Shown: positions 8,471-16,899 of the stretch, piece after piece | Layout of the letters: each line of letters opens with the position of its first letter | Position numbering within the stretch: the first letter of the stretch is position 1 | Source: Kitasatospora sp. NBC_00374 | Lineage (GTDB): Bacteria; Actinomycetota; Actinomycetes; Streptomycetales; Streptomycetaceae | DNA length: 64,000 nucleotides | Assembly: GCF_041434935.1 (NCBI RefSeq) | Contig: NZ_CP107964.1 | Span: 6,369,001-6,433,000 of the forward strand | Direction: 5' to 3' | Notes under the pieces: generated by a model | What the model was told of the DNA's origin: nothing | The model's input: only the letters and a program-made list of their open reading frames with translations | The model's database searches: none | Translations under genes and position numbers: made by a program

Positions 8471-9150
8471 GCAGGGTCCGGGTCCTGCTGGTGGACGACG
8501 ATCCGCTGGTACGAGCCGGTCTGCGGATGATCCTGGACGGCGCCCCGGACCTCCAGGTGGTGGGCGAGGCGGCCGACGGCCAGCAGGCGCTCGACCTGGT
8601 CGCGCACGAGCTGCCCGACGTCGTCCTGATGGACATCCGGATGCCGAGGATGGACGGGCTCGCCGCCACCCGGCGGCTGCGGGAACAGGGCGCCGGCGCC
8701 CGGGTCGTCATCCTGACCACGTTCGACACCGACGAGACGGTCCTGACGGCGCTGCGGCACGGCGCCGTGGGGTACCTGCTCAAGGACACCCCGCCGGCCG
8801 ACCTGGTCCTCGCCGTACGGCGGGTGGCCCTCGGCGAACCGATCCTGTCCGCCGCCGTCACCACCCGCCTGATCGCCGCCGTCACCGCCTCGCCGGACGA
8901 CTCCCGCCGACGGGCCGCCCGCGCCCTGCTGGACCGCCTGACGGACCGCGAACGGGAGGTCGCGTACGCGGTCAGCGAGGGGCTGACGAACACGGAGATC
9001 TCCCGGTCGCTGTTCATGGGGGTGGCCACCGTGAAGACGCACGTGGGCAGCGTGTTCGCGAAGCTGGAGGTCACGAACCGGGTCCAGGTCGCCCGCTGCG
9101 TCCACGACGCGGGCGGCCCGGACCCGGGGGCCGGTCCCGGTCCCGGTTAG
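8467..9150 (+). CDS. NarL/FixJ response regulator
   Basis: A 227-residue response regulator: receiver domain with DDD at 9-11, phospho-acceptor Asp56 (VVLMDIRMPRMDG), switch Thr in LTTFD and Lys in LLKD, then a LuxR-type HTH (LTDREREVAYAVSEGLTNTEIS ... VKTHVGSVFAKL). It overlaps the kinase gene by GTGA, so the pair is co-translated. The target genes are not evident; the divergent DUF4386 gene 225 bp upstream of the kinase is a candidate. The C-terminus is a short Gly/Pro tail. Confidence 0.94.
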   Translation: MSRVRVLLVDDDPLVRAGLRMILDGAPDLQVVGEAADGQQALDLVAHELPDVVLMDIRMPRMDGLAATRRLREQGAGARVVILTTFDTDETVLTALRHGAVGYLLKDTPPADLVLAVRRVALGEPILSAAVTTRLIAAVTASPDDSRRRAARALLDRLTDREREVAYAVSEGLTNTEISRSLFMGVATVKTHVGSVFAKLEVTNRVQVARCVHDAGGPDPGAGPGPG

Positions 9151-9468
9151 CGCCCCGACATGGGCGGCGTTCCCACAGGGCGGGGCGGCCTTCGGAGGCG
9201 AGGGGCTCGACCGCTGGACACCACCGATCGGGATGGGCCCGGCGCCGATGGGAAGTGCCTGGTCCCGCTGAGTTGCGCCTTCCGTTCGGCTGGGCCCTCC
9301 CTCTCTGGCTGGCACCCCGGCCTGGTCCTTGGGACGGCCTTATCCCTGAACGTCGTCAGGAGGTGAGCATCGGCTTGAGATGCATACCCGTCCAAAGGCG
9401 CCCGCGGCCCCGGGTGTTCTCCCTACAGTGGACGAAGCAAATTGCGGGAGTCACGGGGGAGCGCACGC
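9151..9468. other. Intergenic, helicase upstream region
   Basis: 318 bp without a clear gene. On the + strand an AGGAGGTGAG sits at 9359-9368, and ATG 9380 opens a 30-residue frame whose TGA overlaps the helicase start as ATGA. A CTACAGT at 9423-9429 could be a -10 box for the helicase, in which case the small frame would not be in the mRNA. No hairpin or repeat was seen. Confidence 0.4.
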
Positions 9469-12400
9469 ATGACGCAGACCGAGCGGCCGTATCCGGTGAC
9501 GGAACTGTTGGCGGCCGTCCGAGCGGAGATACGCACCGAGCGGCGTGATGACGCCAAGGACGCGGAGAAGGCGGACATATTCCACGGTCGTCTCGTGTCC
9601 GCAACGGAGGGGCGGTACGAGTACCTGTTCGGGTGCCGGAAGTGGCCGCGGTCCCTGGACGGCACACCCGTGCTCGTGCGGCTCTCACACGCCCGCGGCC
9701 CCTGGGCGACGGCTGAGGCCTCCAGGATGCCGGACGGCAAGGTGCGGCTGGCCGTCAGTGAGAACCTGGGCCAGAGCATCGACAACGCCCAGCTCCGCAA
9801 GGACGACTCGGCCGGTCTTGTGGTCCTCGCCGAGCGCCTGGAGGCGGCGGGCGAGGCGGAGGGGCCGGTACGGATCGAGAGCGCGGGGTGGATCGTCGGT
9901 CAGGGCACTCCGGTTCTCGGGCGGGAGTCCGACCCCGCGCGGTGGGTGGCCGATTGGCATGCTCTGAAGCTCAACCCACGCCAGCGGCAGGCCGTCGAGC
10001 GGGCCCTGGCAAGTCAGGTCCTCTTCCTGTGGGGGCCGCCGGGAACGGGAAAGACGGACGTTGTCGGGCACATCGTCGAGGGCAACTTTCGGCAGGGCCA
10101 CAACGTCCTGTTCCTCGCCCCGACCAAGGTGGCCGTCGATCAGGCGTTGGAGCGGATCTGCGACCTGTTGGCCGGCCAGGAAGGCTTCGCCGAGGGCTTG
10201 GTCCAGCGTGGCGGCGACATCGAGCTGCCTTCGCTGCGCGAGAGGTACGGCGACTACGTCGACACCGCCCGGATCGCCACCAGGGTCTCAGCCCGGCTCG
10301 ACGAGGCGCTCACGGAGACGGCGGACGCCCTTGGCCGTGCCCGTACCGGCTTGGGACTGCACGATGAGGCCCGGACGCTGGAGGAACGTCTCACGGCGGA
10401 CCGCGCCGCCTGGAAGGAGGCAACTGCTTCGGCGGTTGCTGCCGAGCAGGAGAAGCTGAGGGGGGAGGCCGACGCAGCCGGACTGCGGTTGAGTATCAGC
10501 CAGGCGGGAGCTCCGACCGGGCCCTTCGCCAAGCGGAAGGAGGCCAGGCTGGCTGCCTGGCGGAGCGACCTCGACCGGGCTGTGCAGGCGGCACAGAACG
10601 CCGAGTACCTAGGTGTCGCGGCCGGCCGCCAGGCCCAGGAACTCGCCGCCCGGATCGGCGAGGTGAGCGGGCGCCTTGCCGGGGTCCGGCAGAAGCTCAC
10701 GGGGCTCCCGTCGTTCGCAGAACTCGTCCGGCAGGCGGACGGGTTGCAGAAGCAGGCCGACGAGCTCAACCGGCAGCGCAGCAGGATCCAGCAGACCGTG
10801 CGCTCCAGGTGCCGCGTCATGGGGGCCACGGTCGCCAAGGCGGTGCAGTCGCGGAAGCTGCTGGACCGGGTGGACGTCGTCGTCATCGACGAGGCGGGGA
10901 TGGTCGACCTCCCGTCGGCCTGGCTCGCCGCCGGCCTCGCCGGGAAGCGGGTCGTCGTGGCCGGGGACTTCCGGCAGCTGCCGGCGGTCACCAAGGGGGA
11001 CGGTGACCGGAAGGCCACGGACGAGGAACGTGCCCATTCACGGCACTGGGCGGCCCGGGACGCCTTCCACGCGGCCGGTCTGGTCACCGAGTCCGGCGCG
11101 GTCCGTGAGGACCCGCGCCTCGTCGCGCTCGACACCCAGTACCGCATGCGCGGGCCGATCTGCGAACTCGTCAACGCCGTCGCCTATCCGGACGCGCCGC
11201 TCGCCACGGGCCGCGCGGATGGCAGCCGGATCCCTTCCAACCCGTTGGTCGACGTCCCGGTCATCCTCGTCGACACTTCGAAGCAGCGGATCGCCGGGCC
11301 CGACTACCGGGCCAACACGGTCAACGAGGCCGTGGTCCACGAACTTGTCCGAGGGCTCCAGTACGAAGGCGTGCTGCCCGGCCGCAAGTGGGAGGGCACC
11401 GACCTCGCGGAGGGGGAACGTGCGACCGACCGGCTGGCGGTCATCGCCCCCTACCGCGCCCAGGTCAAGGCCCTGAAGGGCAGTCTGACGTACCGGTTCG
11501 GGGAAGAGTACGAGGGTCTCGTCGACACCATCCACCGCTTCCAGGGCAGCCAGCGGCCGATCGTCGTCTTCGACACCGCGGTGGGCGCCGGAAAGGATCC
11601 CGGCATCTTCTACAGCGGCACCGGGCTGTCCTCGCAGACCTGCCGGCTGCTGAACGTCGCCCTCAGCCGGGCCCAGGACCACCTGATCGTCGTCGCCGAC
11701 GTCGAGCACCTGCGTCGACATCTCGCCCCGCACAGCGAGGCCCGCGTCATGCTCGACCACCTTGAGAGCCGCGCCCAGCTGATGTCCGCCGACCAGTTGG
11801 TTCCCACCCGGGATGCGGCGCAGCTGTCCGCCCTCTCGGAGGAGGAACTGGCGCGGCCGGCGTTCTTCCCGGCCGACGAGGTCTACAAGGCCGTGGAGTG
11901 GGACATCGCACGGGCCCGCACCAGCATCGAGATCTACTGCCCGTTCCTCGACCCGCAGCCGGTGCACCGGTGGTCGGCGCTCCTGGGCGAACGCGCCGCC
12001 GCGGGCGTTCGCGTCGTCGTCTACACCCGGGCACCCGAAGAACAGCGGGACGCCGCCGGGACAGACCGCCACCAGCAGCGGATCGACCAGCTGAGGGCAG
12101 CCGGTTGCGAGGTCGACTTCCGGGAACGGATGCACGAGAAGGTCCTCATCCTCGACAGCGCGGTGCTCTGGCACGGATCGCTGAACCTGTTGGCGAACGC
12201 CGGCCCGACCGACCTGATGATGCGCTTCACCGACCCCGCGTCGTGCGAGCAGGTCAGCCGGGTCATCGACCGGGCACGCAAGGACCGCGCGGCGTGGAAT
12301 CCGCAGGCGGCGACCGGTGGGGAGGGCAGGTGGCACGGCGGCCGCGGTACCGCCGACGCCGGGCCTTCGGTTCCTACCGCAGCCGATCCCGTGGGCATCC

Positions 12401-12564
12401 GCCCGGGAGACGTCGTCAACGGCCGGCTCTACCTCAAGGTCGCCTACAACGAGAAGGACGAGGCCAAGAGGTCGCTCGGCGCCCGCTGGGACAAGCCGAA
12501 CGGCCTCTGGTACGTCGACGCCGCCCGTGTCCCCCGGGACCAGGCCGCCCGCTGGCTGCCGTGA
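9469..12564 (+). CDS. SF1 helicase-PLD nuclease, Mokosh type II-like
   Basis: A 1031-residue multi-domain protein. After an N-terminal region of about 160 residues come UPF1-like SF1 helicase lobes: Walker A GPPGTGKT (189-196), a coiled-coil insertion (about 290-440), Walker B DEAG (474-477), GDFRQLPAV, DTQYRM, IHRFQGSQ and LNVALSRAQDH. A phospholipase-D-like nuclease domain follows with one HxKx4D motif (His889, Lys891, Asp896) and GSLN. The last 45 residues (RLYLKVAYNEKDEAK ... GARWD ... LWYV) read as a DUF5710-like module. Helicase plus PLD in one chain is the architecture reported for Mokosh type II antiphage protein MkoC; assignment is by architecture only. ATG 9469 follows GGGGGAG. Single gene, beside a decayed restriction remnant. 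Confidence 0.85.
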   Translation: MTQTERPYPVTELLAAVRAEIRTERRDDAKDAEKADIFHGRLVSATEGRYEYLFGCRKWPRSLDGTPVLVRLSHARGPWATAEASRMPDGKVRLAVSENLGQSIDNAQLRKDDSAGLVVLAERLEAAGEAEGPVRIESAGWIVGQGTPVLGRESDPARWVADWHALKLNPRQRQAVERALASQVLFLWGPPGTGKTDVVGHIVEGNFRQGHNVLFLAPTKVAVDQALERICDLLAGQEGFAEGLVQRGGDIELPSLRERYGDYVDTARIATRVSARLDEALTETADALGRARTGLGLHDEARTLEERLTADRAAWKEATASAVAAEQEKLRGEADAAGLRLSISQAGAPTGPFAKRKEARLAAWRSDLDRAVQAAQNAEYLGVAAGRQAQELAARIGEVSGRLAGVRQKLTGLPSFAELVRQADGLQKQADELNRQRSRIQQTVRSRCRVMGATVAKAVQSRKLLDRVDVVVIDEAGMVDLPSAWLAAGLAGKRVVVAGDFRQLPAVTKGDGDRKATDEERAHSRHWAARDAFHAAGLVTESGAVREDPRLVALDTQYRMRGPICELVNAVAYPDAPLATGRADGSRIPSNPLVDVPVILVDTSKQRIAGPDYRANTVNEAVVHELVRGLQYEGVLPGRKWEGTDLAEGERATDRLAVIAPYRAQVKALKGSLTYRFGEEYEGLVDTIHRFQGSQRPIVVFDTAVGAGKDPGIFYSGTGLSSQTCRLLNVALSRAQDHLIVVADVEHLRRHLAPHSEARVMLDHLESRAQLMSADQLVPTRDAAQLSALSEEELARPAFFPADEVYKAVEWDIARARTSIEIYCPFLDPQPVHRWSALLGERAAAGVRVVVYTRAPEEQRDAAGTDRHQQRIDQLRAAGCEVDFRERMHEKVLILDSAVLWHGSLNLLANAGPTDLMMRFTDPASCEQVSRVIDRARKDRAAWNPQAATGGEGRWHGGRGTADAGPSVPTAADPVGIRPGDVVNGRLYLKVAYNEKDEAKRSLGARWDKPNGLWYVDAARVPRDQAARWLP

Positions 12565-12568
12565 GGGC

Positions 12569-12799
12569 TCAGCGGACGTACTCGGCCCAGACGCCCTTGC
12601 CCGGCGCTGCCGCGCGCGGGACAGTGCCCCAGCGGGCCGCGAGCCGGCTGACGAGGAGAAGGCCCCGGCCCGACTCGGCCTCCGAGCAGGGAGTTCCCGC
12701 AACAGCCGGCGGCGTCCGCTCGGTGCGGGTGTCGGACACCTCGATGCGAAGTGCTGCTGTCCCGTCCATGCCGCGCCGCCGGGGGTCAGCGGCGGTCAC
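12569..12799 (-). pseudogene. Anti-sigma-type ATP-binding protein, C-terminal remnant
   Basis: 76 codons reading LRIEVSDTR ... ESGRGLLLVSRLAARWG ... KGVWAEY, the C-terminal half of the small HATPase_c regulators common in streptomycetes, with the G-box but without the N-box half. Nothing upstream on this strand supplies the missing part; the adjacent DNA belongs to other remnants. A truncated, probably non-functional copy. Confidence 0.65.
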
Positions 12800-12848
12800 A
12801 GATCAATAGTTGACCCCGGCGGTGCGTCAACACCCCGGGGTCCGGCAC

Positions 12849-13130
12849 ATGGAGTCGAAGCTCCTCATGCACGTTCACTTTATCGCGCCCGAGCGCTACG
12901 TACGGGCGTCCCACGAGATCGTCCGCCACCCTCGTCTACGGGCCACCGCGAAGACGTTGCTGCTGTGGGCGCTGTCCCTGCCGCCTGGCAGCAGGGACAC
13001 CATCCTCACCCTCGGCAGCCGCAGTCCCGAGGGGCGCATGGCCGTCTCCGGGGCCCGCGCCCAGCTGATCGAGGAGGGCTACTCGCAGCGAGGAGGGCGG
13101 CCAGTGCGTCGAGGTGGCGGCCTCCGCTGA
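12849..13130 (+). pseudogene. Truncated winged-helix (replication-type) protein
   Basis: The frame reads MHVHFIAPERYVRASHEIVRHPRL ... LLLWALSLPPGSRDTI ... ARAQLIEEGY, the N-terminal winged-helix part of a streptomycete protein family annotated as helix-turn-helix or replication-initiator-like. After EEGY at about 13080 the match stops and the frame runs into DUF397 DNA in another frame. ATG at 12849 or 12867 both fit. The C-terminal half is missing, so it is a fragment created by deletion. Confidence 0.55.
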
Positions 13131-13236
13131 GGCCGTACATGTTCGCGACTCGAAGGACAAGGCAGGGCCGGTGCTAAGGCTTGACCCTGCTGGGTGGACG
13201 GCATTCGTCCGCTTTGCCGCCAGCTACAAGGCCTGA
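13087..13236 (+). pseudogene. DUF397 protein, C-terminal remnant
   Basis: In the +1 frame relative to the preceding fragment the DNA reads EEGGQCVEVAA ... VHVRDSKDKAGPVLRLDP ... WTAFV, then TGA at 13234-13236. This is the typical C-terminal two-thirds of a DUF397 protein. The N-terminal start is gone and the join to the winged-helix fragment lies near 13080. DUF397 genes usually sit with an XRE regulator and an anti-sigma-type ATPase, a remnant of which lies 300 bp away. Confidence 0.7.
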
Positions 13237-13262
13237 CGGGGCCCACCTGGCAAGGACCGGCT

Positions 13263-13640
13263 CTACTTCAGGCTCATCCCAGAGCAACGCGCCTTCCAGC
13301 TCGGGTACGTCGGCAGTAAGCCCGGCAGCGACAAGGACGCCAGCAGCCCGGCCGGCGGCCGGTCGAGGTCCAGCGCGTGCTGGTGGATCGTGACGCCCGT
13401 GTGCCGGACGCGGTGCGAGGTGTGCGGGGCGCTGCCCTTCGCGTAGACGAGGTGTCCCTCCGCGAGCCCGAGCGCGGTGCAGTAGGCGAGCATCTGGTAC
13501 AGGTCGGCGTCCGGGTATCCGCCGGGCCTGCCGGCCTTGTACTTGGCGTCGGCCACAGCGAGTGGCATTCCGTCCGGCCGGAGGAGGACGAAGTCGGCCG
13601 CGCAGCTGGTATCTCTCCAGCGCCACCCTGGCAGTCGCGG
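13263..13640 (-). pseudogene. McrC-type nuclease domain remnant
   Basis: On the minus strand the frame reads WRDTSCAADFVLLRPDG, VADAKYK, then LYQMLAYCTALGL and GHLVYAKG, the core of the PD-(D/E)xK nuclease domain of McrC (McrBC 5-methylcytosine restriction). Only the last 115-125 codons remain; upstream the frame has no start and dissolves between 13640 and 13740. No McrB GTPase is present. The key Asp and DAKYK residues survive, but the protein cannot be made as it stands. Confidence 0.6.
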
Positions 13641-13739
13641 GCCACGGCGACGGTGCGTCGGCGTAGCTCCGGAAGAAGCTCGGCAGGCCCTGCACGCCGT
13701 CGGGACGTGTCGCCGCGCGACTCGGCTGCCGACGGCGGC

Positions 13740-14900
13740 TCAGCCGGGGTCGTGGCCGGGGTCGCGTACGGGGTCGCCGTCGGGGCCGGCCGCCGGCACG
13801 CACAGCACGGGGACGCGCTGGACGGCGTTGTTGCAGAACCCGCCGGTGTTCCAGGCCTGTTCGAGCGGCTGGGTGTGCCCGTCGGCGTCCGTCGCCCGGG
13901 CGCAGAGGACATGACTGCCCGGGGTCGCCGTCCAGCGGGCCTGCCAGCTCTGCCAGGCCCACGGGTGGCCGCCCGCCGCGTCCAGGTCCGCCGCCGTCCA
14001 GCTCCGGCCGTCGTCGGTGCTCACCTCCACGGCGCGGACGGGAGAGGTGCCGGACCAGGCCCGGCCCTCCAGCAGGACCGGCCCGGGCCGCAGGACACGC
14101 GCCCTCGACAGGAAGTCGGGGAAGCCGGGCGGGACGAGCAGCGCGCGCGGCGCCATCCTGGTGACCGGCCGGCCGGGGTCGTCCGGTGACCGGCGGATCC
14201 GGTAGGCGGCCGCCTGCTGGAACCCGGTGAACGGGGTGTCGACCACGCTGATGCCCCGGAGCCACTTCACGTGCGCCATGCCGTACCAGCCGGGGACCAC
14301 CAGGCGCAGCGGGTGCCCGTGCTGCGGGGGCAGTGGCAGGCCGTTCATCTCGTAGGCGAGCAGCACCTCGGGACGCATCGCCTCGGCGAGCGGGAGGCTG
14401 CGCCGGTAGTCCTGTTCCACGCCGCGTTCGATGCCGTGGTCGGCGCCGGTGAAGACCACCTCGACGGCGGCGTCCTCCACCTCGGCCTCGGCCAGCACCT
14501 CCCCCAGCGGCACGCCCGTCCACTCGGCCGTGCCGACCGCCTCGACCAGCCAGGGCTGGCTGATCGGCCGGGGCTCCAGCCGGGCCCGGCCGTTGCCGGC
14601 GCACTCCATCGTGACCCGGCAGGTGGCCGGGTGGCGCAGCCGCAGCTCGGCGACGTCGAGGGTCAGCGGCCGGCGCACCCGGCCGCCCACCGTGACGGGC
14701 CATTCGGCGCCGGGCCGCACCCGGGGGATGTCGTAGTGCACCAGCACGTAGTGCAGGCCGGGCGGCGTGAGGTCGTCGACCATCGCTTCGAGCGGCAGGC
14801 CGTGGTTGCGGGCGGCCAGGCCGAGTTCCGCAGCGCTGATGTCCTCGTCCGGTCCGGCCAACCGGGCCGGTCCGCTCAGTTCTCCGAGCCGTGGGTCCAT
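13740..14900 (-). CDS. Sulfite-oxidase-type molybdopterin enzyme
   Basis: A 386-residue enzyme of the sulfite oxidase family. The molybdopterin domain carries the Mo-ligating Cys100 in MECAGNGR, with GVPL, GADHG and the YEMNGLPLPPQHGHPLRLVVPGWYG block; a C-terminal Mo-co dimerisation domain (VSTDDGRSW, WQARW, RATDADG, WNTGGF) follows. It lacks the haem b5 domain and any Tat or Sec signal, so it is cytoplasmic. It should oxidise sulfite or a related oxyanion using an unidentified electron acceptor. No cytochrome partner gene adjoins it. Confidence 0.88.
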   Translation of the reverse strand: MDPRLGELSGPARLAGPDEDISAAELGLAARNHGLPLEAMVDDLTPPGLHYVLVHYDIPRVRPGAEWPVTVGGRVRRPLTLDVAELRLRHPATCRVTMECAGNGRARLEPRPISQPWLVEAVGTAEWTGVPLGEVLAEAEVEDAAVEVVFTGADHGIERGVEQDYRRSLPLAEAMRPEVLLAYEMNGLPLPPQHGHPLRLVVPGWYGMAHVKWLRGISVVDTPFTGFQQAAAYRIRRSPDDPGRPVTRMAPRALLVPPGFPDFLSRARVLRPGPVLLEGRAWSGTSPVRAVEVSTDDGRSWTAADLDAAGGHPWAWQSWQARWTATPGSHVLCARATDADGHTQPLEQAWNTGGFCNNAVQRVPVLCVPAAGPDGDPVRDPGHDPG

Positions 14901-15056
14901 CCGCCGGTCCCTTCGCCCAGCCCCGCGCCCGGCCTCGTCGCTCGCGGCGGGGCGGGCCGGTGGCTCCTCCCACCCAGGCTAGGCAGCGCGCGGCGCCGTC
15001 GCACTCCCGACCGCCGCGCACCGCCGCACCACCCACCGCCGCCCGAGGCCGTCCCG

Positions 15057-15953
15057 TCAGCGTCCGTCGACCGCCGGGTGGCGCCGCCGGTCGACCAGGT
15101 CCGCCCCGATCAGGCCCGCCGCCCGGCGCAGCTGCCTGCGGAGATCGGCCACGGCGGCCTCCGTCTCCGCGGGGAAGGAGTGCGCGGCGGTGGCCGCCAG
15201 CGTCGCGGGAAGGTCGCGCAGGGCGGCCCGCAGGACCCCGGCGAGCCGTTCGAGGTCGCCGAGGGCCAGCCTGCTCTCGTCCGGTTCCGGGGCGGGGCCC
15301 GGCCGGTCGACCGGCTCGCGGCGCTCCCACTCGGCGACGCTGCTGGGGACGTAGCCGAGCTCGGCCCGGGCCGCGGTCAGGGCCTTCGCGGTCGGCCTGG
15401 CGCCGTGGGCGAGGACCTTCTCCACCACCTCGCGGACCTGCTCGGCGCCGTACTCGCGCAGGACGGGCACCAGCACCCGGGCCTGGGACTCGCGGAGCAC
15501 CAGGTTGCCAAAAGCCGGATTTGGCAACAGCGCGGCCTGGACGGGGATCATCTCCAGCAGGCGGTGCGCGTAGGACCGGGACAGGTTCCAGCGCTCGGTC
15601 AGGTACTCGTCCCAGGTGGCATGGGTCGCCTTGTACAGCCTGCGGTCGTGGATCTCCCACAGCGCCGGCCCGGCGTGCTGGGCGAACCGCAGGTGCGCGG
15701 CCTGCTTGTCCGACTCGAACTGGGCCTCGGCCTGCCGGACCGCCTCCACCCCCTCGGCCTGCGCGGCGGCGACCCGCGCCTCCAGCTCGGCCAGGGTGCA
15801 CTCGCCGAGCCGGACCGGCACGGCGGGGGAGTCCGGCGCGTCGGGGCGTGCGGCGGTACGGCGGCTGCCCGGGCGGTTGCCGATGAGCAGGGTCTCCGGA
15901 CCGGCCAGGGTCGCGGTGCTGTCGGGGCGCTGAAGGCGCGGGCGCTCGCTCAT
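15057..15953 (-). CDS. ParB-like DNA-binding partner of ParA
   Basis: A 298-residue protein encoded directly after the ParA gene, the two overlapping as ATGA. The centre (ATWDEYLTERWNLSRSYAHRLLEMI ... ESQARVLVPVLREYG) resembles the HTH-containing part of streptomycete plasmid and chromosomal ParB-like proteins; the N-terminal third has a coiled-coil stretch. No standard ParB/Srx CTPase motif was found, so it is a non-canonical centromere-binding candidate. The coding sequence contains a 9-bp-arm palindrome at 15504-15528 that encodes LPNPAFGNL. Confidence 0.65.
   Translation of the reverse strand: MSERPRLQRPDSTATLAGPETLLIGNRPGSRRTAARPDAPDSPAVPVRLGECTLAELEARVAAAQAEGVEAVRQAEAQFESDKQAAHLRFAQHAGPALWEIHDRRLYKATHATWDEYLTERWNLSRSYAHRLLEMIPVQAALLPNPAFGNLVLRESQARVLVPVLREYGAEQVREVVEKVLAHGARPTAKALTAARAELGYVPSSVAEWERREPVDRPGPAPEPDESRLALGDLERLAGVLRAALRDLPATLAATAAHSFPAETEAAVADLRRQLRRAAGLIGADLVDRRRHPAVDGR
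15504..15528. repeat. Perfect inverted repeat inside parB-like gene
   Basis: GTTGCCAAA and TTTGGCAAC (15504-15512, 15520-15528) are perfect 9-bp arms separated by 7 nt. The patch is AT-richer than the gene around it. It could be a binding site for the encoded protein or the host of a recombination event. Confidence 0.6.
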
Positions 15954-16741
15954 GCGGCGGCCTCCTGGAGGTGCTTGACCTTCGTGGCGAGCTTCGCGAA
16001 GTCGTCCGCGACCTCGCGGGCGGGAACGGTCCGCAGCGAACGCAGCGGCGCCACGGAGTCGGCGGCGGCCTTGACGACGGCCCGCTCGCGGATGTGCGGC
16101 GCCCACACCAGCCCGGGGAAACAGGCGTCGAGCCCCTCGATCTGGAAGTCGTGCACGCCGAGGCCGGTGCGCACCCGCGACGGGACGACCCCCGCCACCC
16201 GTAGCCGCGGGTTGCTGAGGTCGTCGGCGTGGTCCCGGACGAAGTTCAGGACCCGCACGGCGCCCTCGATCCCGTCGAACTCCGGCTCGGCCACGATGAG
16301 CACCACGTCGGCGGCCACCATCGCGAGCTGGGTCAGGTGCCCGAGGGACGGCGGGCAGTCGAGCAGCGTGATCCTGCGGTCGTCGCACCCCGCCAGCGCC
16401 CGTCTGAGCCGCTTCACGGCGCCGACCGTGCCGGCCTCGGAGATCCGGTTCTCCAGCTCGAACCTGGCCGGCAGGACCCGGATCCGCCGACCGTAGATCC
16501 CGCCCCAGCCGCAGGGCACGTACGCGTCCCTGGCCGCCCCCAGGGCGTCGCACTTGATCGCCTCGCTGATCGTCATCTGGTCCGGCTCCGGCCGGGCACC
16601 CAGCCGGCGGGAGGCGTTGCCCTGCGGGTCGACGTCGGCGACGTCCACCTCCTCGCCGGCCTCGGCCAGGGCGGCGGCGAGATTCACCACCATCGCCGAC
16701 TTCCCCGAGCCGCCCTTGTTCTGACACACCGCAATCCGCAT
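15950..16741 (-). CDS. ParA-type partition ATPase
   Basis: A 263-residue ParA/MinD-fold ATPase with the deviant Walker A KGGSGKS (residues 9-15), the VDVADVDPQGNASR block near 35-47, and LLDCPPSLG. The length and immediate pairing with a DNA-binding partner in an overlapping two-gene operon are typical of plasmid-type par loci rather than of the chromosomal parAB near gidB/rnpA. No replication gene is intact nearby, only a truncated winged-helix fragment at 12.8 kb. This suggests a plasmid-derived segment (inference). The upstream DNA has an AT-rich patch (GGATAGTTACT on the minus strand) as likely promoter. Confidence 0.85.
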   Translation of the reverse strand: MRIAVCQNKGGSGKSAMVVNLAAALAEAGEEVDVADVDPQGNASRRLGARPEPDQMTISEAIKCDALGAARDAYVPCGWGGIYGRRIRVLPARFELENRISEAGTVGAVKRLRRALAGCDDRRITLLDCPPSLGHLTQLAMVAADVVLIVAEPEFDGIEGAVRVLNFVRDHADDLSNPRLRVAGVVPSRVRTGLGVHDFQIEGLDACFPGLVWAPHIRERAVVKAAADSVAPLRSLRTVPAREVADDFAKLATKVKHLQEAAA

Positions 16742-16899
16742 TCGGGCTTCCTCTCCGCCGCGCTCCGGCCACCGTGAGGGGTGGGCCGTGCTCGCAGAGT
16801 AACTATCCGATCACCCAACAGCCCGGACGGCCGCCCGCCCCGGACAAGGAACACCCGGACGGCGGCCGGAAGGCCCAGCTCTCCGCCGCCCCCGCGTGC

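Noticed and set aside
16742..16899. parS-like sites upstream of the ParA gene
   Set aside because: Only an AT-rich promoter-like patch was found; no repeated palindrome.
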